A stretch of DNA of 6,711 bases from Thiomargarita sp. GTDB taxonomy: Bacteria > Pseudomonadota > Gammaproteobacteria > Beggiatoales > Beggiatoaceae. Positions 1 through 6,711 of this stretch are shown piece after piece (the stretch's first letter is position 1; every line of letters starts with the position of its first letter). The notes beneath the pieces are model-generated. The model was not told where the DNA came from. It saw only the letters and a list, made by a program, of their open reading frames with translations, and did not search any database. Where the stretch lies: NCBI GenBank assembly GCA_023144675.1, contig JAGLFE010000260.1:1-6711 (forward strand), given 5' to 3'. The position numbers were made by a program, and so were the translations under genes.

Positions 1-2
1 GA

Positions 3-50
3 CTAGAACAGGGAATTGAACAAGGTCGAGAGCAGGGAGTGGAACAAGGA
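3..50 (+). repeat. Four 12-bp coding repeats encoding (x-E-Q-G)4
   Basis: Four consecutive 12-bp units (3-14, 15-26, 27-38, 39-50) each encode x-Glu-Gln-Gly, with x = Leu, Ile, Arg and Val. The units differ mainly in the first codon and at third positions (GAA/GAG, CAG/CAA, GGA/GGT). This looks like an old tandem expansion kept at the protein level. The array may begin before the window edge. Such charged Gln/Gly repeats precede the C-terminal helical domain in many Rpn-family proteins. Confidence 0.75.
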
Positions 51-212
51 AAAGTAACGATGTTGTGTCAAATATTAAAGAAACGATTTGGAGAAATACC
101 AGATTGGGTTACTGACAAATTAAATAAAGCCGATTCTACACAACTACAAAATTATGTGGACAAAGTTTTGGACGTAGATAGTTTGGAACAATTATTTAAA
201 TCAACCCTTTAA
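3..212 (+). CDS. Rpn-family nuclease / putative transposase, C-terminal fragment (DUF4351-like tail)
   Basis: The reading frame is open from the window edge and ends at TAA 210-212, giving the last 69 residues of a larger protein whose 5' part is outside the window. The fragment begins with four tetrapeptide repeats (LEQG, IEQG, REQG, VEQG), then a helical tail with the signature KKRFGEIPDWV, and ends in LEQLFKSTL. An EQG-repeat linker followed by an 'RFG-lP-w' helical tail that closes on a short leucine-rich helix is typical of the C-terminus of Rpn-family proteins (PD-(D/E)XK nuclease family, called recombination-promoting nuclease or putative transposase) that carry a DUF4351 domain. The catalytic nuclease core is not visible, so activity cannot be judged. 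The family occurs in many copies in cyanobacteria and Beggiatoa-like bacteria. The gene lies 12 bp upstream of the giant kinase gene on the same strand and may be co-transcribed with it. The family assignment rests on the tail alone. Confidence 0.65.
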   Translation, partial: LEQGIEQGREQGVEQGKVTMLCQILKKRFGEIPDWVTDKLNKADSTQLQNYVDKVLDVDSLEQLFKSTL

Positions 213-215
213 GGA
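211..215 (+). promoter_or_regulatory. Ribosome-binding site of the 225 start, overlapping the upstream stop
   Basis: AAGGA lies 9 nt before the ATG at 225, a normal Shine-Dalgarno spacing. Its first two A residues are also the last two bases of the TAA stop (210-212) of the upstream Rpn-like gene. This arrangement commonly gives translational coupling and supports both the choice of the 225 start and a shared transcript. No separate promoter could fit in the 12-bp gap, so one would have to lie inside the upstream gene. Confidence 0.7.
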
Positions 216-224
216 AACTAAACG

Positions 225-1445
225 ATGCTCAATTTACTAAGTTACCAAACCACGGCGACAATTTACGAAAGTAATCGTGCTATTATTTATCGGGGAATTA
301 GAAAAAAGGATCAAAAACCAATTATTCTAAAAATGCTAACGGCGGAATATCCCAATTCGGAAGAATTGAATCGTTACCAGCAAGAATATGAAATCACGCA
401 TGATTTGAATTTAGATGGTGTTATAAAAGCTTATGCACTGGAAAAATATCAAAATTCTTGGGTGATTATTTTAGAAGATTTTGCTGGGGAATCTTTGAAA
501 CTAATTATTGCCAATAAAAGTTTAACATTCAAAGAATTTTTACCTATTAGCATCCAAATTGCGGAAATTTTAGGTCAGATTCATGTAGCCAATATTATTC
601 ACAAAGATATAAACCCCGCCAATATTTTAATTAATCCAGCAACAGGAATGGTAAAAATTACTGATTTTGGAATTGCTAGTCTTTTACCACGTGAAAATAC
701 TACCTTGCAAAATCCCGAACAGTTAGAAGGAACTTTAGCCTATATTTCCCCTGAGCAAACTGGACGCATGAATCGTAGTCTCGATTATCGGACTGATTTA
801 TATTCATTAGGTGCGACTTTTTATGAACTTTTGACTGGAAAATTACCTTTTGAGCTAACTGATGCACTTGAATTAGTTCACTGTCATATTGCCAAAATGC
901 CAAAATCGGTGCATAAAATCAACCCCAATGTACCACAAATTATTTCTGACATTGTAATGAAATTGATGGCAAAAAATGCTGAAGAACGTTATCAATCAGC
1001 TTTTGGGCTTAAATCGGATTTAGAAAAATGTCTTGAAAATTTTGAAAATTTACCAGATTTCAAGTTTAAATTAGCCCAAAATGATCGTGTTAGTAAATTA
1101 CAAATTCCGCAAAAATTATATGGGCGTGAAAATGAAATTAATGTTTTATTGCAAGCATTTGAACGAATAACTCAAGGAGTTGGAGAAATAATACTAATTT
1201 CTGGTTATTCGGGTGTGGGGAAAACAGCTTTAGTATATGAAGTGCATAAGTCCATAACTGAAAAACAGGGTTATTTTGTAACTGGTAAATTTAATAAATT
1301 TCAACATAATGTTCCTTATTCGGGATTAACTCAAGTTTTTAATGAATTTTGTAGTTATTTACTTACTGAAAATACTGAAGTTTTAATCCAATGGCGTGAA
1401 AGAATTTTGCAAGCAATTGGGCAAAATGGTCAAATTTTGATTGAT
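225..1445 (+). repeat. Diverged direct repeat, first copy (partner 5503-6711)
   Basis: The first 407 codons of the complete kinase gene align along their whole length with the 403 codons seen of the downstream gene. A hand count gives 188 of 270 identical residues over the kinase domain and 75 of 114 over the aligned part of the ATPase. The only evident length change is a 4-residue difference in the linker between the two domains (about residues 270-293). Many DNA differences are synonymous, for example in the HKDIN codons, which points to an old duplication held by purifying selection. The repeat probably continues past the window end. Confidence 0.9.
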
Positions 1446-4400
1446 ATTATTCCTAAATTGGAATTAGTAATTGGTTTACAACCGTCTGTTACTGAAGTTG
1501 GCACCATCGAAGCACAAAATCGGTTTAATTTATTATTTCAAAATTTCTTTCAAGCAATTTGTCAACAAAAACATCCTTTAGTGCTATTTATAGATGATTT
1601 GCAATGGGCGGATTCTGCTTCATTAAATTTGCTAAATATCCTTTTGAAAGATATGAATAGCCAATATTTTCTTATAATTGGAGCTTATCGGGATAATGAG
1701 ATCGATGCAACTTATCCGTTAATGACAGAAGTAGAAAAATTGTATAACATTGGAGTTTTAATCAATAATATTAACTTAAATAATCTAGTTTTAAACGACG
1801 TTGATAACATTATTGCCGATGCTTTGAGGAGTAAAAAAACTCATACACAAAAATTATCCCAGTTGATTTATGAAAAAACTCAGGGCAATGCTTTTTTTAC
1901 CCATGAATTCCTTAAATCATTATATGAACAGGAATTGTTAGAATTTGATTTAAAGAACCAAACTTGGCAATGGGATACTGACAAAATCAAAGAACTTTCC
2001 ATAACTGATAATGTAGTGGAATTTATCGCTCGCAAGCTGAGTAAGTTACCACCGCAAACGCAAGAAGTGCTTAAATTAGCTTCCTGTATTGGCAATCAAT
2101 TTGATTTGAAAACTCTGACAATTATTTATCAACATTCCGCAACTGAAACTTTAACTGATTTATGGCAAGCACTTGAAGAAGGTTTATTAATTCCACTAGA
2201 TAATAATTATAATGTTGAAGCACAAGATATTGATACGGGTTTTAAATTTCAACATGATCGTATTCAACAAGCAACTTATTCCTTAATTTCGGAAACATAT
2301 AAAGCTCGAATTCATCTACAAGTTGGTCGTTTATTGCAGAATAATAATGAGAATTTAGCAGATAACTTGTTTAAAATTATTGATCATTTGAATCTTGGTT
2401 TGGAATTGGTTAAGAAACAAGATGAACGCTATGAAATTGCGAACTTAAACTTACTAGCAGGTCAAAAAGCTAAAGCGGCAACGGCTTATAAAGCGGCACT
2501 TAACTATTTAAATCAAGGTGTAACACTTTTGCCAGCCAGTAGTTGGGAAATGGAATATGAGTTAAGCTTCTTATTATATCTGGAACAAGTAGAAGTTTTA
2601 TACCTTAATACGCATTTTGGGCAATCCCAAACTTTAGCGGACACAGTGTTGAACCATGCAAAAACTTTATTGGATAAAGTTAAATTATACGAGCTTAAAA
2701 TCCAAGCCCATATTACCAATACTCAAATGAATGAAGCACTGGATATAGGTTTACAGGTACTTAATTTATTAGATGTTGAGCTAGAACAAACGCCCCCAAT
2801 TCAAGAAAGTAATGTTGCGGATTTAATTGATTTGCCGATTATGACTGATCCAAATAAACTAGCAGCAATGCGAATTTTAATGACGATTATGTCCCCTGCT
2901 TTTATTGCAAATCCAGCCCTTTTAGGTTCAATTGCCTTTACAATGGTCAATTTGAGTTTGAAAGATGGCAATTCTCCAGCTTCTAGTTATGGATATGGTT
3001 TTTATGGCTTAATTTTATGTGCTGGTATTAATGATGTAGAAACTGGTTACCAATTTGGAAAACTTTCTTTAGAATTAGTCGATAAATTAGAGGCTAAAAA
3101 TATAAAAGCAAGAACTTATGAGTTGTTTCATGCTTTTATTCGACCATGGAAAGAACATCCTAAATATATTTTGGATGCACTATACGAAACTGTTCAAATT
3201 GGGCTAGAAACAGGTGATATAGAATATGCAGCTTATTCAGCAATTTATTGTTGCACCTTTCCACTTTTAATGGGTGAATCACTAGAATCAGTTGAAGGTC
3301 GTTGTATTTCACAGGTGGAAATGTTGCAAAAATTTCAATATGAACATACACTTAACTACATCAAAATTTGGCGACAACTTGCTTTAAATTTACAAGATAA
3401 AGCTGCGGAAAAAACTTTATTAACTGGTGAAGATTTTAATGAAGCGGAAATGCAGCAATATTTCCTTGATACTCAAAATAATACTAGCCTGTTCGCATTA
3501 CACGTTGCGAAAGGTATCCTGCTTTGTTTATTAGGGGAATCAAAATTTGCCGTGGAAGCATTTGAATCTGCAAATCAATATCAAGAAGGCGGTACCAGTT
3601 TTATTACTGGTGCAAATAGTTTCTACTATTCATTAGCCTTATTAGCTCAATATTCTAAAGTTTCGGCTAAAAAACAAGCAAAGATAATGCTTCAGGTTGA
3701 ATCTCATCAAGAGAAAATGAAATTATGGGCTTTTCATGCGCCAATGAATTATCAACATAAATATGATTTAGTTGAAGCTGAAAAAGCACGAGTTTTAGGA
3801 CAATTGGAAGCGATAGATTGGTATGAAAAAGCCATCGCTGGTGCTAAAGAAAATCAATATTTACAGGAGGAGGCTTTAGCTTATGAATTGGCTGCCGAAT
3901 ATTATTTCAAGCGCAATATGGAACAATTCGGGCAAATTTACTTAAAGAAAGCTCACTACGGTTATCAACAATGGGGAGCGGTGGCTAAAACTGAGGATTT
4001 GGAAAAAAATTATTCATGGTTGTTGGAGAAAAATATCTCGCCAATAACGCTTAATAATACAAATACTACCGAAACTGTTATGGCTTCAACTCGTCATGCT
4101 AATGCTTCAATGTGGCTAGATTTAGAAAGTATGATGAAAGCTTCACAAACATTGGCTGGAGAAATTGTTTTAAGTCGGTTATTGGAAAAAATGATGCATA
4201 TTGTGATTGAAAATGCAGGTGCGCAACATGGTTTTCTCATTTTACCCGACAATAATAAATGGGTGATTGAAGCCGAAGGCGCAGTTGATAAAGAAGTAGT
4301 TACGTTATTACATTCTTTAGCAGTCGAAGATCATCTTCCCGAAGCTATTATCAGTTATGTAGCTCGTACCCAAGAAAATATAGTTTTAGCAGATGCGAGA

Positions 4401-5453
4401 ACGGAAGGACTTTATACTGAAAATTCCTATATTAAGGAATCTCAAACGCAATCAGTTTTATGCTTTCCAATTATTTATCAACAACAATTACGGGCTATTT
4501 TATATTTAGAAAACAATTTAACCACTGGGGCATTCACGGAACAACGACTTAATTTACTAAAAATGTTATCCAGTCAAATAGCTATTTCATTGGAAAATGC
4601 GCAATGGGTAGCTACTTTAGATACAAAAGTGGCTGACCGTACTGCCCAATTAAATAGCAAAGTGGAGGAATTAACCCAAGCTCGCCAGGAATTAGTCCAA
4701 AGCGAAAAAATGGCATCACTGGGACGTTTAGTTGCTGGATTTGCCCATGAACTCAATACTCCATTGGGAGTGGCGGTTGGGAGTGCCTCGGCTTTGCAAC
4801 AGGAAGCTAAAAAAGTGAATCATTTAATGGCACAAGAAGAAATTGATATTGATGAATTATTATCGGCGATAGATACTATTGATAAAGGTTTTGATTTAAC
4901 TTTATCCAATTTAGACCGGGCAGCTAAATTAGTTAGCAGTTTTAAACGCACGGCTGTTGACCAAAGTTCTGATGAAGAAAGAGTATTTTTAGTAAAAGAA
5001 GTGATTGATGATATAATTAACACTTTGCATAATCGCTTCAAACAAACTGATATTTCGATTAAAGTCATTTGTCCTAATGATATTAAGATAAAAAGTTTAC
5101 CTGGTGCGTTGGAACAAATATTGACTAATTTCTTAATGAATAGCCTAATTCATGGTTTTAATGATGGGCAAGAGGCTGGTAATATTAACATTGCAGTACA
5201 AATAGATGGAATTAATTTGCGTATAGAATATGCTGATGATGGTAAAGGTATTGACTACGAAAATTTAGAAAAAATATTTGAACCATTTTTTACTACCCAT
5301 CGCGCACATGGCGGTAGCGGTTTAGGAATGTATATCTGTTACAATATTGTTACCACTCAATTAAATGGTACACTTACTTGCGAAAGTACAGTTGGGAACG
5401 GAGTTTTGTTTAAAATTTATTACCCAATATTAGCAATTGATTATTCACAATAA
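225..5453 (+). CDS. Trifunctional Ser/Thr kinase / AAA ATPase / GAF sensor histidine kinase (HstK-like)
   Basis: Complete 1742-residue signalling protein of the HstK-like family. (1) Ser/Thr kinase, about residues 9-270: ATP-anchoring K36 (ILKML), catalytic loop HKDINPAN (H126, D128, N133), DFG at 147-149, SPEQTGR activation-loop end at 175-181. The glycine-rich loop is degenerate and the catalytic-loop Lys is Asn130. (2) AAA/STAND-like ATPase, about 297-500: Walker A GYSGVGKT (K333), Walker B LVLFIDDLQWAD (D457, D458), then AYRDNE. (3) Long helical, TPR-like region, about 600-1265. (4) GAF domain, about 1316-1458. (5) Coiled coil, about 1458-1497. (6) Histidine kinase: phospho-acceptor H1508 in AGFAHELNTPLG, N box N1635/N1639, G1 DDGKGI (1671-1676), F box FEPFFTT, G2 GGSGLGM (1696-1702), so the ATP site is intact. 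No membrane segment is evident, so a cytosolic sensor is inferred. It has no receiver domain and no partner regulator nearby. The start is supported by the AAGGA site and by the same MLNL start in the tandem paralogue. The signal is unknown. Confidence 0.95.
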   Translation: MLNLLSYQTTATIYESNRAIIYRGIRKKDQKPIILKMLTAEYPNSEELNRYQQEYEITHDLNLDGVIKAYALEKYQNSWVIILEDFAGESLKLIIANKSLTFKEFLPISIQIAEILGQIHVANIIHKDINPANILINPATGMVKITDFGIASLLPRENTTLQNPEQLEGTLAYISPEQTGRMNRSLDYRTDLYSLGATFYELLTGKLPFELTDALELVHCHIAKMPKSVHKINPNVPQIISDIVMKLMAKNAEERYQSAFGLKSDLEKCLENFENLPDFKFKLAQNDRVSKLQIPQKLYGRENEINVLLQAFERITQGVGEIILISGYSGVGKTALVYEVHKSITEKQGYFVTGKFNKFQHNVPYSGLTQVFNEFCSYLLTENTEVLIQWRERILQAIGQNGQILIDIIPKLELVIGLQPSVTEVGTIEAQNRFNLLFQNFFQAICQQKHPLVLFIDDLQWADSASLNLLNILLKDMNSQYFLIIGAYRDNEIDATYPLMTEVEKLYNIGVLINNINLNNLVLNDVDNIIADALRSKKTHTQKLSQLIYEKTQGNAFFTHEFLKSLYEQELLEFDLKNQTWQWDTDKIKELSITDNVVEFIARKLSKLPPQTQEVLKLASCIGNQFDLKTLTIIYQHSATETLTDLWQALEEGLLIPLDNNYNVEAQDIDTGFKFQHDRIQQATYSLISETYKARIHLQVGRLLQNNNENLADNLFKIIDHLNLGLELVKKQDERYEIANLNLLAGQKAKAATAYKAALNYLNQGVTLLPASSWEMEYELSFLLYLEQVEVLYLNTHFGQSQTLADTVLNHAKTLLDKVKLYELKIQAHITNTQMNEALDIGLQVLNLLDVELEQTPPIQESNVADLIDLPIMTDPNKLAAMRILMTIMSPAFIANPALLGSIAFTMVNLSLKDGNSPASSYGYGFYGLILCAGINDVETGYQFGKLSLELVDKLEAKNIKARTYELFHAFIRPWKEHPKYILDALYETVQIGLETGDIEYAAYSAIYCCTFPLLMGESLESVEGRCISQVEMLQKFQYEHTLNYIKIWRQLALNLQDKAAEKTLLTGEDFNEAEMQQYFLDTQNNTSLFALHVAKGILLCLLGESKFAVEAFESANQYQEGGTSFITGANSFYYSLALLAQYSKVSAKKQAKIMLQVESHQEKMKLWAFHAPMNYQHKYDLVEAEKARVLGQLEAIDWYEKAIAGAKENQYLQEEALAYELAAEYYFKRNMEQFGQIYLKKAHYGYQQWGAVAKTEDLEKNYSWLLEKNISPITLNNTNTTETVMASTRHANASMWLDLESMMKASQTLAGEIVLSRLLEKMMHIVIENAGAQHGFLILPDNNKWVIEAEGAVDKEVVTLLHSLAVEDHLPEAIISYVARTQENIVLADARTEGLYTENSYIKESQTQSVLCFPIIYQQQLRAILYLENNLTTGAFTEQRLNLLKMLSSQIAISLENAQWVATLDTKVADRTAQLNSKVEELTQARQELVQSEKMASLGRLVAGFAHELNTPLGVAVGSASALQQEAKKVNHLMAQEEIDIDELLSAIDTIDKGFDLTLSNLDRAAKLVSSFKRTAVDQSSDEERVFLVKEVIDDIINTLHNRFKQTDISIKVICPNDIKIKSLPGALEQILTNFLMNSLIHGFNDGQEAGNINIAVQIDGINLRIEYADDGKGIDYENLEKIFEPFFTTHRAHGGSGLGMYICYNIVTTQLNGTLTCESTVGNGVLFKIYYPILAIDYSQ

Positions 5454-5502
5454 ACTTATATTTTATAATTTCATAAAAACTATTAAAGTTACTACAAAAA
5501 AA
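5454..5502. other. 49-bp AT-rich spacer between the tandem kinase genes
   Basis: The spacer is almost entirely A and T. It contains no GC-rich inverted repeat followed by a T run, so no intrinsic terminator is visible after the first kinase gene. Readthrough into the second gene is therefore plausible. It ends in an A run that merges with the ATG of the second gene. No small gene or RNA is recognisable in it. Confidence 0.6.
5464..5469 (+). promoter_or_regulatory. Possible -10 element (TATAAT) for the second kinase gene
   Basis: A perfect TATAAT lies 33 bp before the ATG at 5503, which would leave a leader of about 25-30 nt. No convincing -35 box sits at the right distance: TTGATT at 5437-5442 is 21 bp upstream, which is too far, and TTATTC at 5441-5446 has 17-bp spacing but matches poorly. 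In DNA this AT-rich the hexamer is expected by chance quite often, so this is only a candidate for independent expression of the second copy. Confidence 0.25.
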
Positions 5503-6711
5503 ATGCTCAACCTGCCAAATTACCAAATTAAAGAACAAATATACGAAAGTATAAATTCCACCGTTTATCGTGGCATAAGAAACAAGGATAATCAACCAGT
5601 TATTTTAAAAATGCTGAAACAGGATTATCCTAGTCCGGCTGAACTAACACGCTATCAACAAGAATATGAAATAACCCTTGATTTAAATTTAACTGGGGTT
5701 ATCAAAACCTATGGTATTGAAAAATATCAAAATACATTAGTTATTATTTTGGAAGATTTTGATGGAACTTCCTTAAAAGAATTAATGGCAGCTCGTCCAT
5801 TGACAGTCCAAGAGTTTCTACCTCTTGCTATCCAAATTACTGATAGTTTAGGTAATATTCATGCAGCCAATATTATTCACAAAGATATTAATCCAAGTAA
5901 TATTGTTTGGGAACCAACTACTAAGCGATTAAAAATTATTGATTTTGGAATAGCCAGCCGCTTACCACGAGAAAATCCCACCTTAAAAAATCCCGAGCAA
6001 TTAGAAGGTACTTTAGCTTATCTTTCTCCAGAACAGACAGGTCGCATCAATCGTAGTATGGATTATCGAACTGATTTATATTCATTGGGAGTAACTTTTT
6101 ATGAAATGTTGACTGGACAGCTACCTTTTGATAGTACGGATGCAATGGAATTGGTTCATTGTCATATTGCCAAAACTCCAGTTCCAGCAAGCGAAATAAA
6201 CCCTGAAATTACCCAGATTATTTCTGATATTGTGATGAAATTGTTGGCTAAAAATGTTGAAAATAGATACCAATCTGCTTTTGGAATTAAGGCTGATTTG
6301 GAGAAGGGTTTAAACCTGTCAGGTTTGCCGTTTGAGTTAGCTCAACAAGATTTTTCTGGCAAATTTGAAATCCCACAAAAACTCTATGGTCGTGAAAATG
6401 AAGTTGATACTTTATTGCAAGCCTTTGAGCGAGTTAGTAATGGCAATAAGGAAATGATGTTAGTAGCCGGCTATTCTGGTGTGGGAAAAACAGCTTTAGT
6501 CCATGAAGTCCATAAACCTATGACCAAAAAACATGGTTATTTTGCCGCTGGTAAGTTTGATCAATTCCAAAAAAATATCCCTTATTCTGCTATTACCCAA
6601 GCATTCAATCAATTTTGTCGTTATTTGCTAATGGAAAATGCGGAAAATTTAGCAAATTGGCAAATGCGTATTTTGGAGGCGGTGGGTAATAACGGTCAAA
6701 TTATCATTGAT
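5503..6711 (+). CDS. Tandem paralogue of the HstK-like trifunctional kinase, N-terminal part (runs off the window)
   Basis: An open frame of 403 codons starts at ATG 5503 and continues past the window end without a stop. It contains a full Ser/Thr kinase domain (about residues 9-270) and the start of the AAA/STAND-like ATPase. Visible motifs are ATP-anchoring K36 (ILKML), catalytic loop HKDINPSN (H126, D128, N133), DFG at 147-149, SPEQTGR at 175-181, the LYGRENE entry to the ATPase, and Walker A GYSGVGKT with K329. As in the upstream gene, the glycine-rich loop is degenerate and the catalytic-loop Lys is Asn130. The protein is about two-thirds identical to the upstream kinase and colinear with it, so the rest is expected to carry Walker B, helical, GAF and histidine-kinase parts, but these are not seen. 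The start is chosen because it gives the same MLNL N-terminus and motif numbering as the upstream protein. No clear Shine-Dalgarno precedes it, only an A-rich leader. It may share the upstream transcript or use a weak promoter in the spacer. Confidence 0.93.
   Translation, partial: MLNLPNYQIKEQIYESINSTVYRGIRNKDNQPVILKMLKQDYPSPAELTRYQQEYEITLDLNLTGVIKTYGIEKYQNTLVIILEDFDGTSLKELMAARPLTVQEFLPLAIQITDSLGNIHAANIIHKDINPSNIVWEPTTKRLKIIDFGIASRLPRENPTLKNPEQLEGTLAYLSPEQTGRINRSMDYRTDLYSLGVTFYEMLTGQLPFDSTDAMELVHCHIAKTPVPASEINPEITQIISDIVMKLLAKNVENRYQSAFGIKADLEKGLNLSGLPFELAQQDFSGKFEIPQKLYGRENEVDTLLQAFERVSNGNKEMMLVAGYSGVGKTALVHEVHKPMTKKHGYFAAGKFDQFQKNIPYSAITQAFNQFCRYLLMENAENLANWQMRILEAVGNNGQIIID

Noticed and set aside
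3..212. Insertion-sequence end or attachment site next to the Rpn-like gene
   Set aside because: No terminal inverted repeat or target-site duplication is visible downstream of the stop, and the kinase ribosome-binding site begins within the stop codon, leaving no room for an element boundary.
3865..3885. Strong Shine-Dalgarno-like AGGAGGAGG followed by an ATG at 3883 inside the large gene, as a possible internal start
   Set aside because: The ATG is out of frame with the large protein and opens only a very short frame. The purine run simply encodes Gln-Glu-Glu in the helical region.
700..5068. Several minus-strand open frames of 60-82 codons inside the large gene
   Set aside because: They lie fully within a gene with clear domains on the plus strand, have no recognisable motifs, and are expected as antisense shadows in AT-rich coding DNA.
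5454..5502. Intrinsic terminator after the first kinase gene
   Set aside because: No GC-rich stem with a following T run is present; the A/T-only stretches form no convincing hairpin.
5410..5595. Minus-strand open frame of 61 codons across the spacer between the two kinase genes
   Set aside because: It overlaps the conserved ends of two well-supported plus-strand genes and shows no recognisable protein features.
225..6711. A wholly new antiphage or other undescribed system built on the kinase-ATPase fusion
   Set aside because: The full domain order matches the already known HstK-like family of trifunctional kinases. Nothing in the window specifically indicates defence, although the STAND-like ATPase makes the idea tempting.

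Overview
The window is low-GC bacterial DNA (roughly one third G+C by eye), with every recognisable gene on the plus strand. It holds the end of one gene, one complete giant signalling gene, and the first 403 codons of a second giant gene of the same family. The giant genes belong to the known HstK-like class (annotated as trifunctional Ser/Thr kinase / ATP-binding protein / sensor histidine kinase). That class is abundant in filamentous cyanobacteria and also in large filamentous sulfur bacteria (Beggiatoa/Thiomargarita/Thioploca group). The histidine-kinase end carries an HELNTPLG-type H box rather than the HEINNPVNF type I associate with the cyanobacterial members. Together with the low GC and the Rpn/DUF4351-like neighbour, this makes me lean to a Beggiatoa-like gammaproteobacterium. 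A cyanobacterium is not excluded.

Layout: 3-212 is the C-terminus of a probable Rpn-family (PD-(D/E)XK nuclease / putative transposase) protein with an EQG-repeat and DUF4351-like tail. Its stop codon overlaps the ribosome-binding site of the next gene. 225-5453 is the complete 1742-residue multidomain kinase: Ser/Thr kinase, AAA/STAND-like ATPase, long helical (TPR-like) region, GAF, coiled coil, HisKA and HATPase. 5454-5502 is a 49-bp AT-rich gap with a possible -10 element, no hairpin terminator and no clear Shine-Dalgarno. 5503 to the window end is a tandem paralogue, about two-thirds identical in protein over the part seen; it runs off the edge with its reading frame open.

How it may work (inference): both proteins look cytosolic, with no membrane segment or signal peptide visible in the parts present. 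Signals would be sensed through the ATPase/helical region and the GAF domain and passed out through a Ser/Thr kinase at one end and a histidine kinase at the other. No response regulator or receiver domain is present in the window, so the phosphorelay partner is unknown. I see no CRISPR array, tRNA, rRNA or complete insertion sequence. The family architecture is already described. The less ordinary points are the tandem pairing, the altered kinase catalytic loop shared by both copies, and the coupling to an Rpn-like gene.
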